A stretch of DNA of 64,000 nucleotides from contig WGMO01000010.1 of NCBI GenBank assembly GCA_016125075.1, positions 124,001-188,000 of the forward strand, in the 5' to 3' direction. Below are positions 10,501 to 19,122 of this stretch, piece by piece (positions within the stretch are counted from its first letter, which is position 1; each line of letters opens with the position of its first letter). A model generated the notes under the pieces. That model did not search any database. It had not been told where the DNA came from and saw only the letters and a program-made list of their open reading frames with translations. Source of the stretch: Terrimonas sp. (GTDB lineage: Bacteria > Bacteroidota > Bacteroidia > Chitinophagales > Chitinophagaceae). Made by a program: the position numbers and the translations under genes.

Positions 10501-11850
10501 ATGTCAGCTGCATCAGGAGGTAAAGGGCTCAAAAGGGTAGTAGGTGTATCCGGACTTACCATGGCAATCATCAATGGTACGATCGGTTCGGGAATATATG
10601 CTCTCCCTGCCAATGTGAGCTTCGAGTTGGGTGCATTTGGTATCTATGCCTATCTTTTTTGCAGTATTATGCTGGCGTCCATCCTGCTATGCTATGCAGA
10701 GATCGGCAGCAAGGTCTCCATTAGCGGGGGCTCTTACGCCTATGTGGAAACAGCATTTGGCCATTTGCCGGGCTATATCACTAACTGGATGTATTTTTTT
10801 GGTTGGGGTGTTTTGGGTAGTGCAGCTGTTTTAAACATCATGGCTGATGCTGTTTCACTCCTGTTCCCAATATTTTCCCAAACTGGTTTTCGTGCGTTAC
10901 TGTTCTTCGTGTTAATTGCCCTGATCGTTGGCGTCAATATCCGGGGCACCAAACAAGGCGTCGGCATCATCAAAATCTTTACAATCGTCAAACTATTTCC
11001 TTTGGTGGCGATCATCTTCTTTGGGTTCAGCAGGATAAAGGCAGTAAACCTGCATTGGGAACATTTTCCTTCACTCCAATCTTTTGGTGTTACAGCCTTA
11101 GAACTATTTTTTGCATTTGCCGGTTTTGAAACCTCATTGAATGTAAGCGGGGAAATCAAAAATTCAAAACGGACTGTTCCGATCAGCATCCTGCTGGCTG
11201 GTACAATCGTTTTTATTGTTTACATGCTGATCCAGATTGTGACCCAGGGTATACTGGGAGTTAATATGGCCGAACATCAGCTATCTCCACTTGCTGCAGT
11301 TGCAGTCATCATTATCGGGCCCCTTGGCGGAACAATCGTCTTATATGCAACGGCTATTTCCTGTTTTGGAACGACCAGCGGAGATATCATGGCGACACCC
11401 CGTCTATTGTTCGCCGGCGCGCAAAACGGGTTTTTCCCTAAATTCCTGGCCAAAATACATCCCAGGTTTGCAACTCCATTTTGGTCAATAATTATTTATG
11501 GCGGCTTGATCTTTATATTTTCTGTTTCAGGAGGGTTCAGACAATTGGCGGTACTGGCCAGCGGTAGTATCCTGATTATTTATTTTGCAGTCATTGCTTC
11601 CACCCTGAAACTTAAACTCCGTAAGCATGCCTTAGCAGAGAAAACATTCAGGATTCCCGGAGGCTGGAGCATACCGGTCATCGGCATGATCAGCATTGCC
11701 TGGCTACTCAGCAACCTGAATGGGAGGCAAATCATTTCCACCCTGACTTTTATCGGCATTGTTACTGTCCTGTTTTTCATTACGAAAAGGATATCAAAAG
11801 CAAACGGAACAGACCCAAAGGAAAATAACCCCAATCAACCTAATCAATAA
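10501..11850 (+). CDS. APC-family amino acid permease
   Basis: 449 residues with about 12 predicted membrane helices. The first helix carries the unwound substrate-binding signature IINGTIGSGIYALP, matching the G-[ST]-G-I-[FY] motif of the amino acid-polyamine-organocation superfamily (YfkT, SteT and LAT-like carriers). The second region SISGGSYAYVETAFG is also typical. It should act as a secondary transporter or exchanger for amino acids in the inner membrane; substrate cannot be assigned. The next gene starts 17 bases after its stop on the same strand, so the two are probably cotranscribed. Confidence 0.9.
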   Translation: MSAASGGKGLKRVVGVSGLTMAIINGTIGSGIYALPANVSFELGAFGIYAYLFCSIMLASILLCYAEIGSKVSISGGSYAYVETAFGHLPGYITNWMYFFGWGVLGSAAVLNIMADAVSLLFPIFSQTGFRALLFFVLIALIVGVNIRGTKQGVGIIKIFTIVKLFPLVAIIFFGFSRIKAVNLHWEHFPSLQSFGVTALELFFAFAGFETSLNVSGEIKNSKRTVPISILLAGTIVFIVYMLIQIVTQGILGVNMAEHQLSPLAAVAVIIIGPLGGTIVLYATAISCFGTTSGDIMATPRLLFAGAQNGFFPKFLAKIHPRFATPFWSIIIYGGLIFIFSVSGGFRQLAVLASGSILIIYFAVIASTLKLKLRKHALAEKTFRIPGGWSIPVIGMISIAWLLSNLNGRQIISTLTFIGIVTVLFFITKRISKANGTDPKENNPNQPNQ

Positions 11851-11867
11851 AACATACAGCAAAGTAT

Positions 11868-13055
11868 ATGACAACCCCCCTTAAAAAAAACAGGATTCAA
11901 TCCATCGACTTATTGAGAGGCATTATAATGGTCATTATGGCGCTTGACCATAGCCGTGATTTTTTCCATGCACAGGCAAATCTTGATGATCCGCTGAACC
12001 TGGCCACGACTACTCCTTTCCTGTATTTTACCCGTTGGATCACCCATCTCTGTGCCCCTATTTTTGTATTTCTTTCCGGCACTTCAGCCTGGTTGCAAAG
12101 TGCCAGAAAAACAAAAAAGGAACTTAGTCGCTTCCTGATAACCAGGGGGCTGTGGCTGATAGCGGTAGACTTAATTGTAATCACATTTGGTACCACCAAT
12201 AATATTTATTTCAGTGTTTTTGTCATCCAGGTGCTCTGGGCCATTGGCATCAGCATGGCCATATTGGGTTGTATGATCTGGCTGCCTTTTTATGCAATAC
12301 TCATCACGGGACTTGTGATTGTGCTGGGTCATAATGCTATTGATTTTGCAGAGTTGCACCATGATGGAAATTACCCGCTGTGGTGGATGTTACTGCACAA
12401 GCAGGGCGCTTACCCGCTTTGGGAGGGGCATAGCCTTTTCATTTTTTATCCTTTTCTTCCCTGGGCCGGTCTGATGATGCTGGGGTATTGCTGTGGTAAG
12501 ATATTTACTGTTTATACGCCCGAACGGCGCAGCAGGATCCTGTTGAGTACGGGATTTGGCCTTTTGATCTTTTTTGCCCTGTTGCGATCCACGAATGCCT
12601 ATGGTGATCCCCTTCACTGGTCGGAACAAAAAAACGGGCTTTTTACCTTCTTATCCTTTATGAATGTACAAAAATATCCTCCCTCGCTCCTGTATATGTG
12701 TGCAACGATCGGGATAGCCCTTATTTTCCTGGGATTGGTTAAACAGGCGAACAGCCGGCTGGCCAAAATATTTATTGTATACGGGAGAGTCCCCATGTTT
12801 TATTATATCATCCATTTCTATTTACTTAGCCTGATCAATACCGTACTTTTTCTTTCCAGGGGACACAGTTTTGCTGACGGGCTTAAAGGGGTAGAGGGGT
12901 TACCCTGGCGGTTTATCATACCCGGGGAGGGCTATAGCCTGGGCATCGCCTATCTGATCTGGATCTCTGTGGTGGTGGCCCTTTATCCCATCTGTAAACA
13001 ATATGACCGTTACAAAAGCAGCCATCCTGAAAAGAAATGGCTGAGTTATATATAA
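11868..13055 (+). CDS. DUF1624/HGSNAT-like integral membrane protein
   Basis: 395 residues with about 10 hydrophobic helices. The N-terminal RIQSIDLLRGIIMVIMALDH is the hallmark of the heparan-alpha-glucosaminide N-acetyltransferase catalytic-domain family (DUF1624, YeiB relatives). The conserved D-x-L-R-G and H-S-R-D near helix 1 are the residues expected in acyl transfer across a membrane. Such proteins are thought to move acyl groups onto extracytoplasmic sugars, but most bacterial members are uncharacterised. Cotranscription with the preceding permease is suggested by the 17-base gap. Confidence 0.85.
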   Translation: MTTPLKKNRIQSIDLLRGIIMVIMALDHSRDFFHAQANLDDPLNLATTTPFLYFTRWITHLCAPIFVFLSGTSAWLQSARKTKKELSRFLITRGLWLIAVDLIVITFGTTNNIYFSVFVIQVLWAIGISMAILGCMIWLPFYAILITGLVIVLGHNAIDFAELHHDGNYPLWWMLLHKQGAYPLWEGHSLFIFYPFLPWAGLMMLGYCCGKIFTVYTPERRSRILLSTGFGLLIFFALLRSTNAYGDPLHWSEQKNGLFTFLSFMNVQKYPPSLLYMCATIGIALIFLGLVKQANSRLAKIFIVYGRVPMFYYIIHFYLLSLINTVLFLSRGHSFADGLKGVEGLPWRFIIPGEGYSLGIAYLIWISVVVALYPICKQYDRYKSSHPEKKWLSYI

Positions 13056-13157
13056 TCCGTTTATTTGAACACGCCGGGGCTGCTGAATTAATTTTGGATC
13101 CCCGAAAATAATTCTATCTTGGGTTTTGGAAAAAATCAAAACCCAAACCCTACATCA

Positions 13158-13655
13158 ATGCAGAAATATTTTCTTTTCATTTTCCTTATCATGGGCCGGT
13201 CCTTATTTGGCCAGGTACAGGAACCCAAGACGCCATTTGAACTCAATGAGACCCTGGCTGGCATCAGTGACAGCCTGTATACGATTGGGGTAAATTGGGG
13301 TAATGCCTTTAATGAAGCCAATCAATCCGGCGATTTCAGTGCCATAAAAACCGTAAGGGTTTCATTGGAAAAATATATTGATACCAAGATCACATATGTA
13401 TCAAATATGAAAGATGTCAAAAACTCAAAAGCCTTCCGGCTGGCCATTCTTGATTTCCTCAACTATGAAAAATCATTTTGTGATGACGGCCTCAAACCTT
13501 TTGAAAATCTCGACAGCAAAAGCAGTGATGCTGATAAGAAAAAATTACTGGATCAGCTCACACCCATCCTTTCCAAAGAGGAAAATTTGCTGAAAGCCAT
13601 TGCCGTTGTACAAAAAAAATATGCTGAAGAGAACGGGTTTACGATCCAGGAATAG
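13158..13655 (+). CDS. small secreted helical protein, unknown
   Basis: 165 residues from the ATG at 13158; the 39 bases upstream in frame (from 13119) would spoil a clear signal peptide (FLFIFLIMGRSLFGQ, cleaved about residue 18). The mature part is mainly helical, rich in Lys, Asp and Asn, with a single Cys in K-S-F-C-D-D-G. It resembles the small secreted proteins of Bacteroidota sometimes labelled LIC11966-type surface proteins, but I hold that weakly. A TATCTTGG at 13115-13122, one base off the -7 consensus and preceded by TTTTGG about 20 bases earlier, may be its promoter. Confidence 0.7.
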   Translation: MQKYFLFIFLIMGRSLFGQVQEPKTPFELNETLAGISDSLYTIGVNWGNAFNEANQSGDFSAIKTVRVSLEKYIDTKITYVSNMKDVKNSKAFRLAILDFLNYEKSFCDDGLKPFENLDSKSSDADKKKLLDQLTPILSKEENLLKAIAVVQKKYAEENGFTIQE

Positions 13656-13756
13656 ATTTCTGAATTAACCCGTTGAACATCCCGTTTGATTGTTGAATAT
13701 TTGATTCATCAAAGTGATTTGGCCGGATTTGTTTCTGTTTTTCCTACATTTAGTAT

Positions 13757-14527
13757 ATGTGTTACTATAACAGCTGCAGGGTTTCCCGGGCAGACTTTAT
13801 CCGTTTGAAAGGGATTGAGAAAGAGTTGAAGAACCTCACCTTCAATCGCCTGGCACAGAGCGGTTTTGATTATGGCGACTGGCCCATTCTCCTGCCTGCG
13901 AACGGGGGAAAAGATTTTGAAATCCGGAATGTTCACTGGGAATATATACCGGGCTTTATCCATGATGAAACCGAACTCTTTGAAGCCCGGAAAATGAATA
14001 CCTGGCTGAATGCCCGGTCTGAAACCCTTATCACCAATGATAAAGGTAAGCCTTCCCTGTACAGGGAGGGAGCCAGGGAAGGGCGTTGCCTGGTATTGTC
14101 AACCGGGTTTTATGAGTGGCGGCATGTACCAAAAATCGGGAAGAAGGGACAGGCCCTGAAAGCCACCGAAGCCATCCCTTACTTTATCCGGCTAAAAGGA
14201 AGAGCCTATTTTTATATGGCTGGCGTTTCAAGAGTATGGACCAATTTGGCCCGCGACCAATCGGCCCTGACATTTGCCATTGTCACCACAAGGGCAAACG
14301 ATCTCATGAAAAAGATCCACAACCGTAAAGAAAGAATGCCCACCATATTACCGGATGAAATGGCGGCTGAATGGATCGGGGAGGGGCTGAATGATGAAAG
14401 CGTTCTTGCCCTTGCCCGCTACCAGGTTCCGGAAGAAGAGATGGAAGCCTGGACGGTCGCAAAAGATTTTATACATAGCCCTGATCCCGAAGCAGCGTTT
14501 ACTTATCATCACTTACCCGCCCTTTAA
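13757..14527 (+). CDS. SOS response-associated peptidase (SRAP/YedK/HMCES family)
   Basis: Protects abasic sites in single-stranded DNA by forming a covalent DNA-protein crosslink. The 256-residue protein starts Met-Cys, and removal of Met exposes the catalytic Cys2 that forms the thiazolidine with DNA. The other active-site positions are present: N85 in LNARSE, E120 in STGFYEW and H188 in KIHNRKERMP (N75, E105 and H160 in E. coli YedK). The catalytic set fixes the start at the ATG at 13757. The next small gene begins two bases after its stop. No LexA-type operator was recognised upstream. Confidence 0.96.
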   Translation: MCYYNSCRVSRADFIRLKGIEKELKNLTFNRLAQSGFDYGDWPILLPANGGKDFEIRNVHWEYIPGFIHDETELFEARKMNTWLNARSETLITNDKGKPSLYREGAREGRCLVLSTGFYEWRHVPKIGKKGQALKATEAIPYFIRLKGRAYFYMAGVSRVWTNLARDQSALTFAIVTTRANDLMKKIHNRKERMPTILPDEMAAEWIGEGLNDESVLALARYQVPEEEMEAWTVAKDFIHSPDPEAAFTYHHLPAL

Positions 14528-14529
14528 GC

Positions 14530-14841
14530 ATGAAAGAACCCGTCCATTTCACCATACAGGTGAAAATTCATTATACCGGTAAAAAATACCGGATGCGGAC
14601 AGCGCATATTTACAGTTCCGAACAGGTGGAACGATTCAAAGTCTTTGGTAAGGATGAACGCTTTATCATGATGGAAAAAAGGCTGTCTTTGCACCGGCAG
14701 CCCTGGAAGATCACCAGCGGCAATATAGCCATCAGCAATATCCAGGAAGCCGCTATGGCGGTACAATATATACAGGAAGCCATTGATGAATACCTGGATA
14801 AACGAAAAAAAAACAGAGCAGGCGGCAGTATAGACCCATAG
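14530..14841 (+). CDS. small protein coupled to the SRAP gene, unknown
   Basis: 103 residues starting two bases after the SRAP stop codon, so translation is probably coupled. The N-terminal half is beta-rich and basic (H-F-T-I-Q-V-K-I-H-Y, Y-R-M-R-T-A-H-I-Y); the C-terminal half is a helix ending in a Lys/Arg-rich tail. There is no signal peptide, membrane segment or metal motif. The proximity to a DNA-lesion protein and the positive charge make a nucleic-acid-related role possible, but I recognise no family and the link is only positional. Confidence 0.7.
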   Translation: MKEPVHFTIQVKIHYTGKKYRMRTAHIYSSEQVERFKVFGKDERFIMMEKRLSLHRQPWKITSGNIAISNIQEAAMAVQYIQEAIDEYLDKRKKNRAGGSIDP

Positions 14842-14974
14842 GTAAATGGCCGCATAAAACTTTCTTTTTTCCTGGCGGAATAAAATGATATTTTTCTTAT
14901 ATTCTCGGAAAAGTTAAACAATAGCATTTCCTGTATGAAATGCATAATAATTTACCTGAACAAAAAATATAAAT

Positions 14975-15895
14975 ATGCAAACGATTCTGGGAGCAAATGG
15001 TACCATCGGAACCCTCCTGGCAATGGAGTTGACTGACTATACCGATTCAATAAGACTGGTGAGCAGAAACCCTAAAAAAGTTAACGAAAAAGATGAGCTT
15101 TTCCCCGCCGACCTTTCTGACCCCTTGCAAGTGGATAAGGCCATTGAAGGATCATCAGTGGTTTACCTGCTGGTAGGTTTCGAGTACAAGATCAATGTAT
15201 GGCGGGAAAAATGGCCCAGGCTGATGCGTGCAACATTGGATGCCTGTATCAAACATGGTTCAAAACTGGTATTCTTTGACAATATGTATCTCTATGACAA
15301 AGCTGCCATGTCATATATGACAGAGGATTCCCCTGTACTTCCCCCCTCTGAAAAGGGAAAAGTGCGTCAGCAGATTGCAGATATGCTCCTGCATGATACA
15401 AAAAGCGGGAAACTGGAAGCTTTGATTGCAAGGTCAGCCGATTTCTACGGACCCCGCAATGAAAAAAGTGTGCTTCAGGAAATGGCCTATAAAAATCTCA
15501 AAAAAGGGAAACGTCCCAACTGGATGATCGATGCAGATAAGATCCATTCCTTTACCTATACCCCCGATGCCGCCAGGGCCGTGGCAATTCTGGGCAATAC
15601 AGCAACAGCCTATAAACAGGTCTGGCACCTGCCCACCAGCAGTGAACCCATCACCGCCCGGAAAATGATTGACCTCTTTAACCAGGAAATGGGGATGTCA
15701 AAAAAAGTGAGTGTTATCCCGATGTGGATGCTAAAAATCCTTGGCATCTTCATTCCCATATTAAGGGAAATGCCGGAGATGATGTACCAGAATGACAGGG
15801 ATTATTTTTTCGATTCATCGAAATTTAACCGCCAATTTTCGTTTACGCCCACATCTTATGAAGCCGGTGTACGGGAAACGGTAAAAGCAGGGTAA
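14975..15895 (+). CDS. NAD(P)-dependent epimerase/NmrA-like protein
   Basis: 306 residues, Rossmann fold. The N-terminal ILGANGTIGTLLA is the glycine-rich dinucleotide motif of extended/atypical short-chain dehydrogenases. A-R-S-A-D-F-Y-G-P and the downstream H-S-F-T-Y-T-P-D-A-A-R-A-V segment match the sugar-epimerase/NAD-binding group of Bacteroidota. The usual Y-x-x-x-K pair is not obvious: there is D-N-M-Y-L-Y-D-K, where the tyrosines and Lys could serve. Substrate unknown. It is a single gene closed by a terminator. Confidence 0.85.
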   Translation: MQTILGANGTIGTLLAMELTDYTDSIRLVSRNPKKVNEKDELFPADLSDPLQVDKAIEGSSVVYLLVGFEYKINVWREKWPRLMRATLDACIKHGSKLVFFDNMYLYDKAAMSYMTEDSPVLPPSEKGKVRQQIADMLLHDTKSGKLEALIARSADFYGPRNEKSVLQEMAYKNLKKGKRPNWMIDADKIHSFTYTPDAARAVAILGNTATAYKQVWHLPTSSEPITARKMIDLFNQEMGMSKKVSVIPMWMLKILGIFIPILREMPEMMYQNDRDYFFDSSKFNRQFSFTPTSYEAGVRETVKAG

Positions 15896-15924
15896 GCGAA
15901 ATTCTGGAATCCTTTTTTTTCTGA

Positions 15925-15959
15925 GGGGGCAATTTACCCTGCTATGGCCCCCCATTTTT
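15925..15959 (+). terminator. probable terminator
   Basis: GGGGGC (15925-15930) can pair with GCCCCC (15947-15952) across a 16-base loop, and ATTTTTG follows. The loop is long, so this is less certain than the other terminators. The rest of the gap (15960-16179) shows no gene. Confidence 0.5.
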
Positions 15960-16179
15960 GTCTCATCAAACTCCCTTCCTTATTCTGAAAGGGAAACAGC
16001 TTTACGATCAACTGTTAGTAGCAATCGTTAAGTAATTCTAAATGTTATTGCAATACCCAACCATTTACGAAAAGCTGACAATCTCCAACTTAGATACAGG
16101 TAATTTTAATGAAGGGAGTATATAAAAACACCTTTATTTTCAACCTGCAGACCCCACTCATCCAAAAAAAAATCGTCAA

Positions 16180-16623
16180 ATGAAGACCCTTGGGCTATTC
16201 TTTTTCCTTCCATTTATCCTGTCAGGCAACATCTGGCTAACGAACCTGGATCAGGCCGAACAGGCTGCACAAAAGGAACAAAAATTCATATTACTCAATT
16301 TTTCAGGTTCCGACTGGTGTGGCCCCTGTATCCGGATGCATAAGGATATACTCGATAGTGATGTATTCCTCCAGCTGGCTCAAAAAAAGCTGGTACTGGT
16401 CAATGCAGATTTCCCCCGCTTAAAAAAGAACCAGCTCTCAAAATCGCAACAGCAAATCAATGACAGGATCGCGGATCAGTATAACCCAAAAGGGATATTC
16501 CCACTGACCTTATTATTGGATGACCATGGCAAGGTGCTGCGGACATGGGAAGGTTATTACCAGGCTGGCGCATACCAATTTACGGATGAAGTAAAAACCC
16601 TGCTTCAAAACAATGCCAACTGA
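16180..16623 (+). CDS. exported thioredoxin-like protein
   Basis: 147 residues with a signal peptide (LGLFFFLPFILSGNIWL) and a thioredoxin fold with active site W-C47-G-P-C50 in SGSDWCGPCIRMHKDIL. The WCGPC motif suggests a reducing or isomerase thioredoxin rather than a DsbA-type oxidase. The spacing and the A-D-F-P strand match the periplasmic thioredoxin_7 group (DUF255-like start). It is the first gene of a four-gene operon and overlaps apbE by 11 bases. In this setting it probably reduces cysteines on an envelope partner, the obvious candidate being the DUF4266 lipoprotein with its GCGC tail. That partner assignment is inference. Confidence 0.9.
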   Translation: MKTLGLFFFLPFILSGNIWLTNLDQAEQAAQKEQKFILLNFSGSDWCGPCIRMHKDILDSDVFLQLAQKKLVLVNADFPRLKKNQLSKSQQQINDRIADQYNPKGIFPLTLLLDDHGKVLRTWEGYYQAGAYQFTDEVKTLLQNNAN

Positions 16624-17557
16624 AAAAAACTTACCCGGCCTTCATAAAAGGGAGATGAAACTGATGGGCAACCAATTCGAAATTTCCGTGGTGGCGGAGG
16701 ACAGGGATTGGGCGGAAAAAAGAATCCGGGAAGCGGTACAGGAAATCCAGCGTATAGAACAATTACTATCTACCTACCAGGAAAACAGCGAAACTAACCA
16801 GATCAACCGACAGGCAGGCATACAACCTGTAAAAGTTAGCCGGGAAGTCTATCAGTTGATCGAAAGAAGCCTGCGTATCTCGGCCATTACCCAGGGATCT
16901 TTTGACATCAGCTATGGTTCTATCGATAAAGGTTTATGGAATTTTGACAAATCCATTACCCGGTTACCGGATCCCCAGGTCGCCAAACAAATGGTAAGAC
17001 TGATCAATTACCGGAATATTATCCTGGAGCCAGTTGGACAAACTGTTTACCTGAAGGAAAAAGGGATGCGAATCGGTTTTGGCGGGATCGGAAAAGGATA
17101 TGCCGCCGAAATGGCCAAGGAACTGATGAAAAGCAGGGGAGTAACCAGCGGTATTGTCAATGCATCCGGTGACCTGACGGCCTGGGGTCATCAACCTGAT
17201 GGTCAGCCCTGGACCATTGGCATCGCGCATCCCGACGCCGCCGAATATCCCTTTTCCTATCTCACCCTTTCTGATATGGCCGTGGCTACTTCCGGTAACT
17301 ATGAAAAATTCGTGATGATCGACGGTAAAAAATATTCGCATACCATTAATCCCCGTACAGGATTACCCGTTACCGGCATCAAGAGCGTAACGGTCATAGC
17401 CCCAAACGCAGAAGTCTGTGATGCCCTGGCCACTCCGGTAACCATTCTGGGAATAGGGCCAGCCCTCCACCTTGTGAACCAGCTGAAACAGGTGGAATGT
17501 ATCATTATTGATGACGACAATCATCTTTACAAATCGGATAACATTCATTTATCATAA
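16613..17557 (+). CDS. apbE: FAD:protein FMN transferase (ApbE)
   Basis: Attaches FMN covalently to a Thr or Ser of a target protein, using FAD as donor. The 314 residues carry the family motifs in order: FDISYGSIDKGLW (98-109), GFGGIGKGYAAE (155-166), NASGDLTAWG (183-192), ATSGNYEKF (225-233), H-T-I-N-P-R-T-G (243-250) and the metal-binding C-D-A-L-A-T (269-274). Unusually for a Gram-negative ApbE, the N-terminus (MPTEKNLPGLHKREMKLMGN) has no signal peptide or lipobox, so the enzyme appears cytoplasmic. It overlaps the thioredoxin gene by 11 bases and lies 9 bases before the DUF4266 gene. None of the usual targets (NqrB/C, RnfD/G, FMN-bind proteins) is nearby, so the target is probably within this operon. 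Confidence 0.95.
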   Translation: MPTEKNLPGLHKREMKLMGNQFEISVVAEDRDWAEKRIREAVQEIQRIEQLLSTYQENSETNQINRQAGIQPVKVSREVYQLIERSLRISAITQGSFDISYGSIDKGLWNFDKSITRLPDPQVAKQMVRLINYRNIILEPVGQTVYLKEKGMRIGFGGIGKGYAAEMAKELMKSRGVTSGIVNASGDLTAWGHQPDGQPWTIGIAHPDAAEYPFSYLTLSDMAVATSGNYEKFVMIDGKKYSHTINPRTGLPVTGIKSVTVIAPNAEVCDALATPVTILGIGPALHLVNQLKQVECIIIDDDNHLYKSDNIHLS

Positions 17558-17566
17558 ACTACACAT

Positions 17567-17794
17567 ATGCAAAACAAAATTCCTTTCAGCATTTTATTAT
17601 TTGGAATGACGGCAGCCCTGGCCACAACCAGCTGCACATCGGTAAAAGAATACCAGAAGAACCGGATCAATGACGCAGAAATGGAACTGGCCGCCCGGAA
17701 AGTTGAAAAAGGGGAAATGAGTTTCCTGACTTACCGGGAAGGCGCCTCCGGTGCCAATGGCGGTAAAGTGGGAGGCGGTTGCGGTTGTAATTGA
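17567..17794 (+). CDS. DUF4266 small lipoprotein
   Basis: 75 residues. A signal sequence ends in A-T-T-S-C23, a probable lipidation site. The mature part is a short charged helix (D-A-E-M-E-L-A-A-R-K) followed by S-F-L-T-Y-R-E-G-A-S-G-A-N-G-G and a terminal GGGCGCN with C72 and C74. This architecture is DUF4266. The segment E58-G-A-S61-G-A-N resembles the D-G-x-S-G-A-T flavinylation motif of ApbE targets such as NqrB and RnfD, with S61 in the acceptor position; given the adjacent apbE this is a plausible acceptor but unproven. The GCGC tail could bind a metal or form a disulfide handled by the upstream thioredoxin. It probably sits in the outer or inner membrane, facing the periplasm. Confidence 0.88.
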   Translation: MQNKIPFSILLFGMTAALATTSCTSVKEYQKNRINDAEMELAARKVEKGEMSFLTYREGASGANGGKVGGGCGCN

Positions 17795-17833
17795 TCTGTT
17801 GTTATCCATTTTAAAACCCACATCTCCCCCCTT

Positions 17834-19054
17834 ATGCGTAAAATCTGTTTAACCGTGATCGGCATGTGTATACTCCTGGTGCATGCCTTTTCACAAAGTC
17901 CGTCTTCCACCGATCCGGAGGCCTACAAAAGTCTTGACCTGAAACTGGAAGAAACAAACCTGGTGACGAGTTATTACTCCCAGAATGGCAACCACTCCCC
18001 GGTAACCGGAGGTATTGGAACGCAAAAATTAACGGACATATCCAATATCATTAATCTCAAATTTGTCAAATGGGATATTTTTGACCGTAAGCATACTTTT
18101 CATGTTGAGCTGGGCATCGATCACCATACGGCAGCTTCATCTGCCTATGTTTCCAAAACGGGCGCATCCAAAACTGGCGGAACCCGGATTTATCCTTCGG
18201 TCAACTGGCAGGTAGAAAATGAAGCGAAAAGGACAACTTTCGGAGTAGGCGCATCCTATTCTAATGAATATACCTATCACTCTTATGGTGCAAATATCCT
18301 GTTTGCCAAACATTCAAAGGATAATAACCGGGAATTCACGGCCAAAGGAAATATTTTTCTTGACCAGGTGAAGATGGTTCAACCCAGCGAACTGCGTCCG
18401 GAACCCGTCGTGGTAAGCAGTGCCAGCAGGGCAGGGGATGCGAACAAAATCCCATCCAGCCCGAGAAATACTTTTGCTACTTCGTTTTCATTATCACAGG
18501 TGGTTAATAAGCGGTTTCAGGTCTCCGTTATTGCTGATGCGGTAGCACAGCAAGGCTACCTTGGGCTTCCTTTCCACCGTGTCTATTTCAAGAATATCAC
18601 GACAGAAAAAGTGGAGAAACTGCCCGCCTCCCGTTTCAAACTTCCCCTTGGCATACGGCTCAACTATTTTGCCGGCGATAAGGTGATCCTGAGAAGTTAT
18701 TACCGCTATTATACAGACAACTGGGGTGTAACCGCCCATACCGCCAGCCTGGAAGTACCGGTAAAGATCACCCCATTTGTTTCCGTGAGCCCTTTTTACC
18801 GGTATTATGTGCAGACTGCAGCCAAATATTTTGCGCCGATCTATGCGCACGACCTGAATGATGTATATTTTACCAGCAATTATGACTACTCGGCCTTTCA
18901 TTCCCAATTTGCCGGAATCAATTTCCGGGTCGCTCCGCCCAAAGGTGTATTTGGGGTAAAGAATTTCAGCTTGCTGGAGATCAGGTATGGGCATTATCAT
19001 CAGACCACCGGGCTGAACGCTAACAATATTTCGCTGAATATCCGGTTTAAATAA
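17834..19054 (+). CDS. DUF3570 outer-membrane beta-barrel protein
   Basis: 406 residues with a signal peptide (ICLTVIGMCILLVHAFSQ) and alternating, aromatic-flanked strands throughout (for example V-I-L-R-S-Y-Y-R-Y-Y and V-S-P-F-Y-R-Y-Y-V). It ends in S-L-N-I-R-F-K, whose penultimate Phe is typical of barrel closure signals. The family is DUF3570, which I have seen paired with DUF4266. It is the last gene of the thioredoxin/ApbE/DUF4266 operon, 39 bases after DUF4266, and is followed by a strong terminator. It may form the outer-membrane component that holds or receives the modified lipoprotein; this is inference. Confidence 0.88.
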   Translation: MRKICLTVIGMCILLVHAFSQSPSSTDPEAYKSLDLKLEETNLVTSYYSQNGNHSPVTGGIGTQKLTDISNIINLKFVKWDIFDRKHTFHVELGIDHHTAASSAYVSKTGASKTGGTRIYPSVNWQVENEAKRTTFGVGASYSNEYTYHSYGANILFAKHSKDNNREFTAKGNIFLDQVKMVQPSELRPEPVVVSSASRAGDANKIPSSPRNTFATSFSLSQVVNKRFQVSVIADAVAQQGYLGLPFHRVYFKNITTEKVEKLPASRFKLPLGIRLNYFAGDKVILRSYYRYYTDNWGVTAHTASLEVPVKITPFVSVSPFYRYYVQTAAKYFAPIYAHDLNDVYFTSNYDYSAFHSQFAGINFRVAPPKGVFGVKNFSLLEIRYGHYHQTTGLNANNISLNIRFK

Positions 19055-19055
19055 A

Positions 19056-19085
19056 AAAAGAACCGCCTTTGCCGGCGGTTCTTTT
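19056..19085. terminator. bidirectional terminator between DUF3570 and the Gfo/Idh operon
   Basis: AAAAGAACCGCC (19056-19067) and GGCGGTTCTTTT (19074-19085) form a perfect 12-bp stem around a 6-base loop, with A-rich and T-rich flanks. It can end both converging transcripts. Confidence 0.92.
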
Positions 19086-19122
19086 CATAATTAGTCCTGT
19101 AAAAAGTGAATTCCTATTCCAG

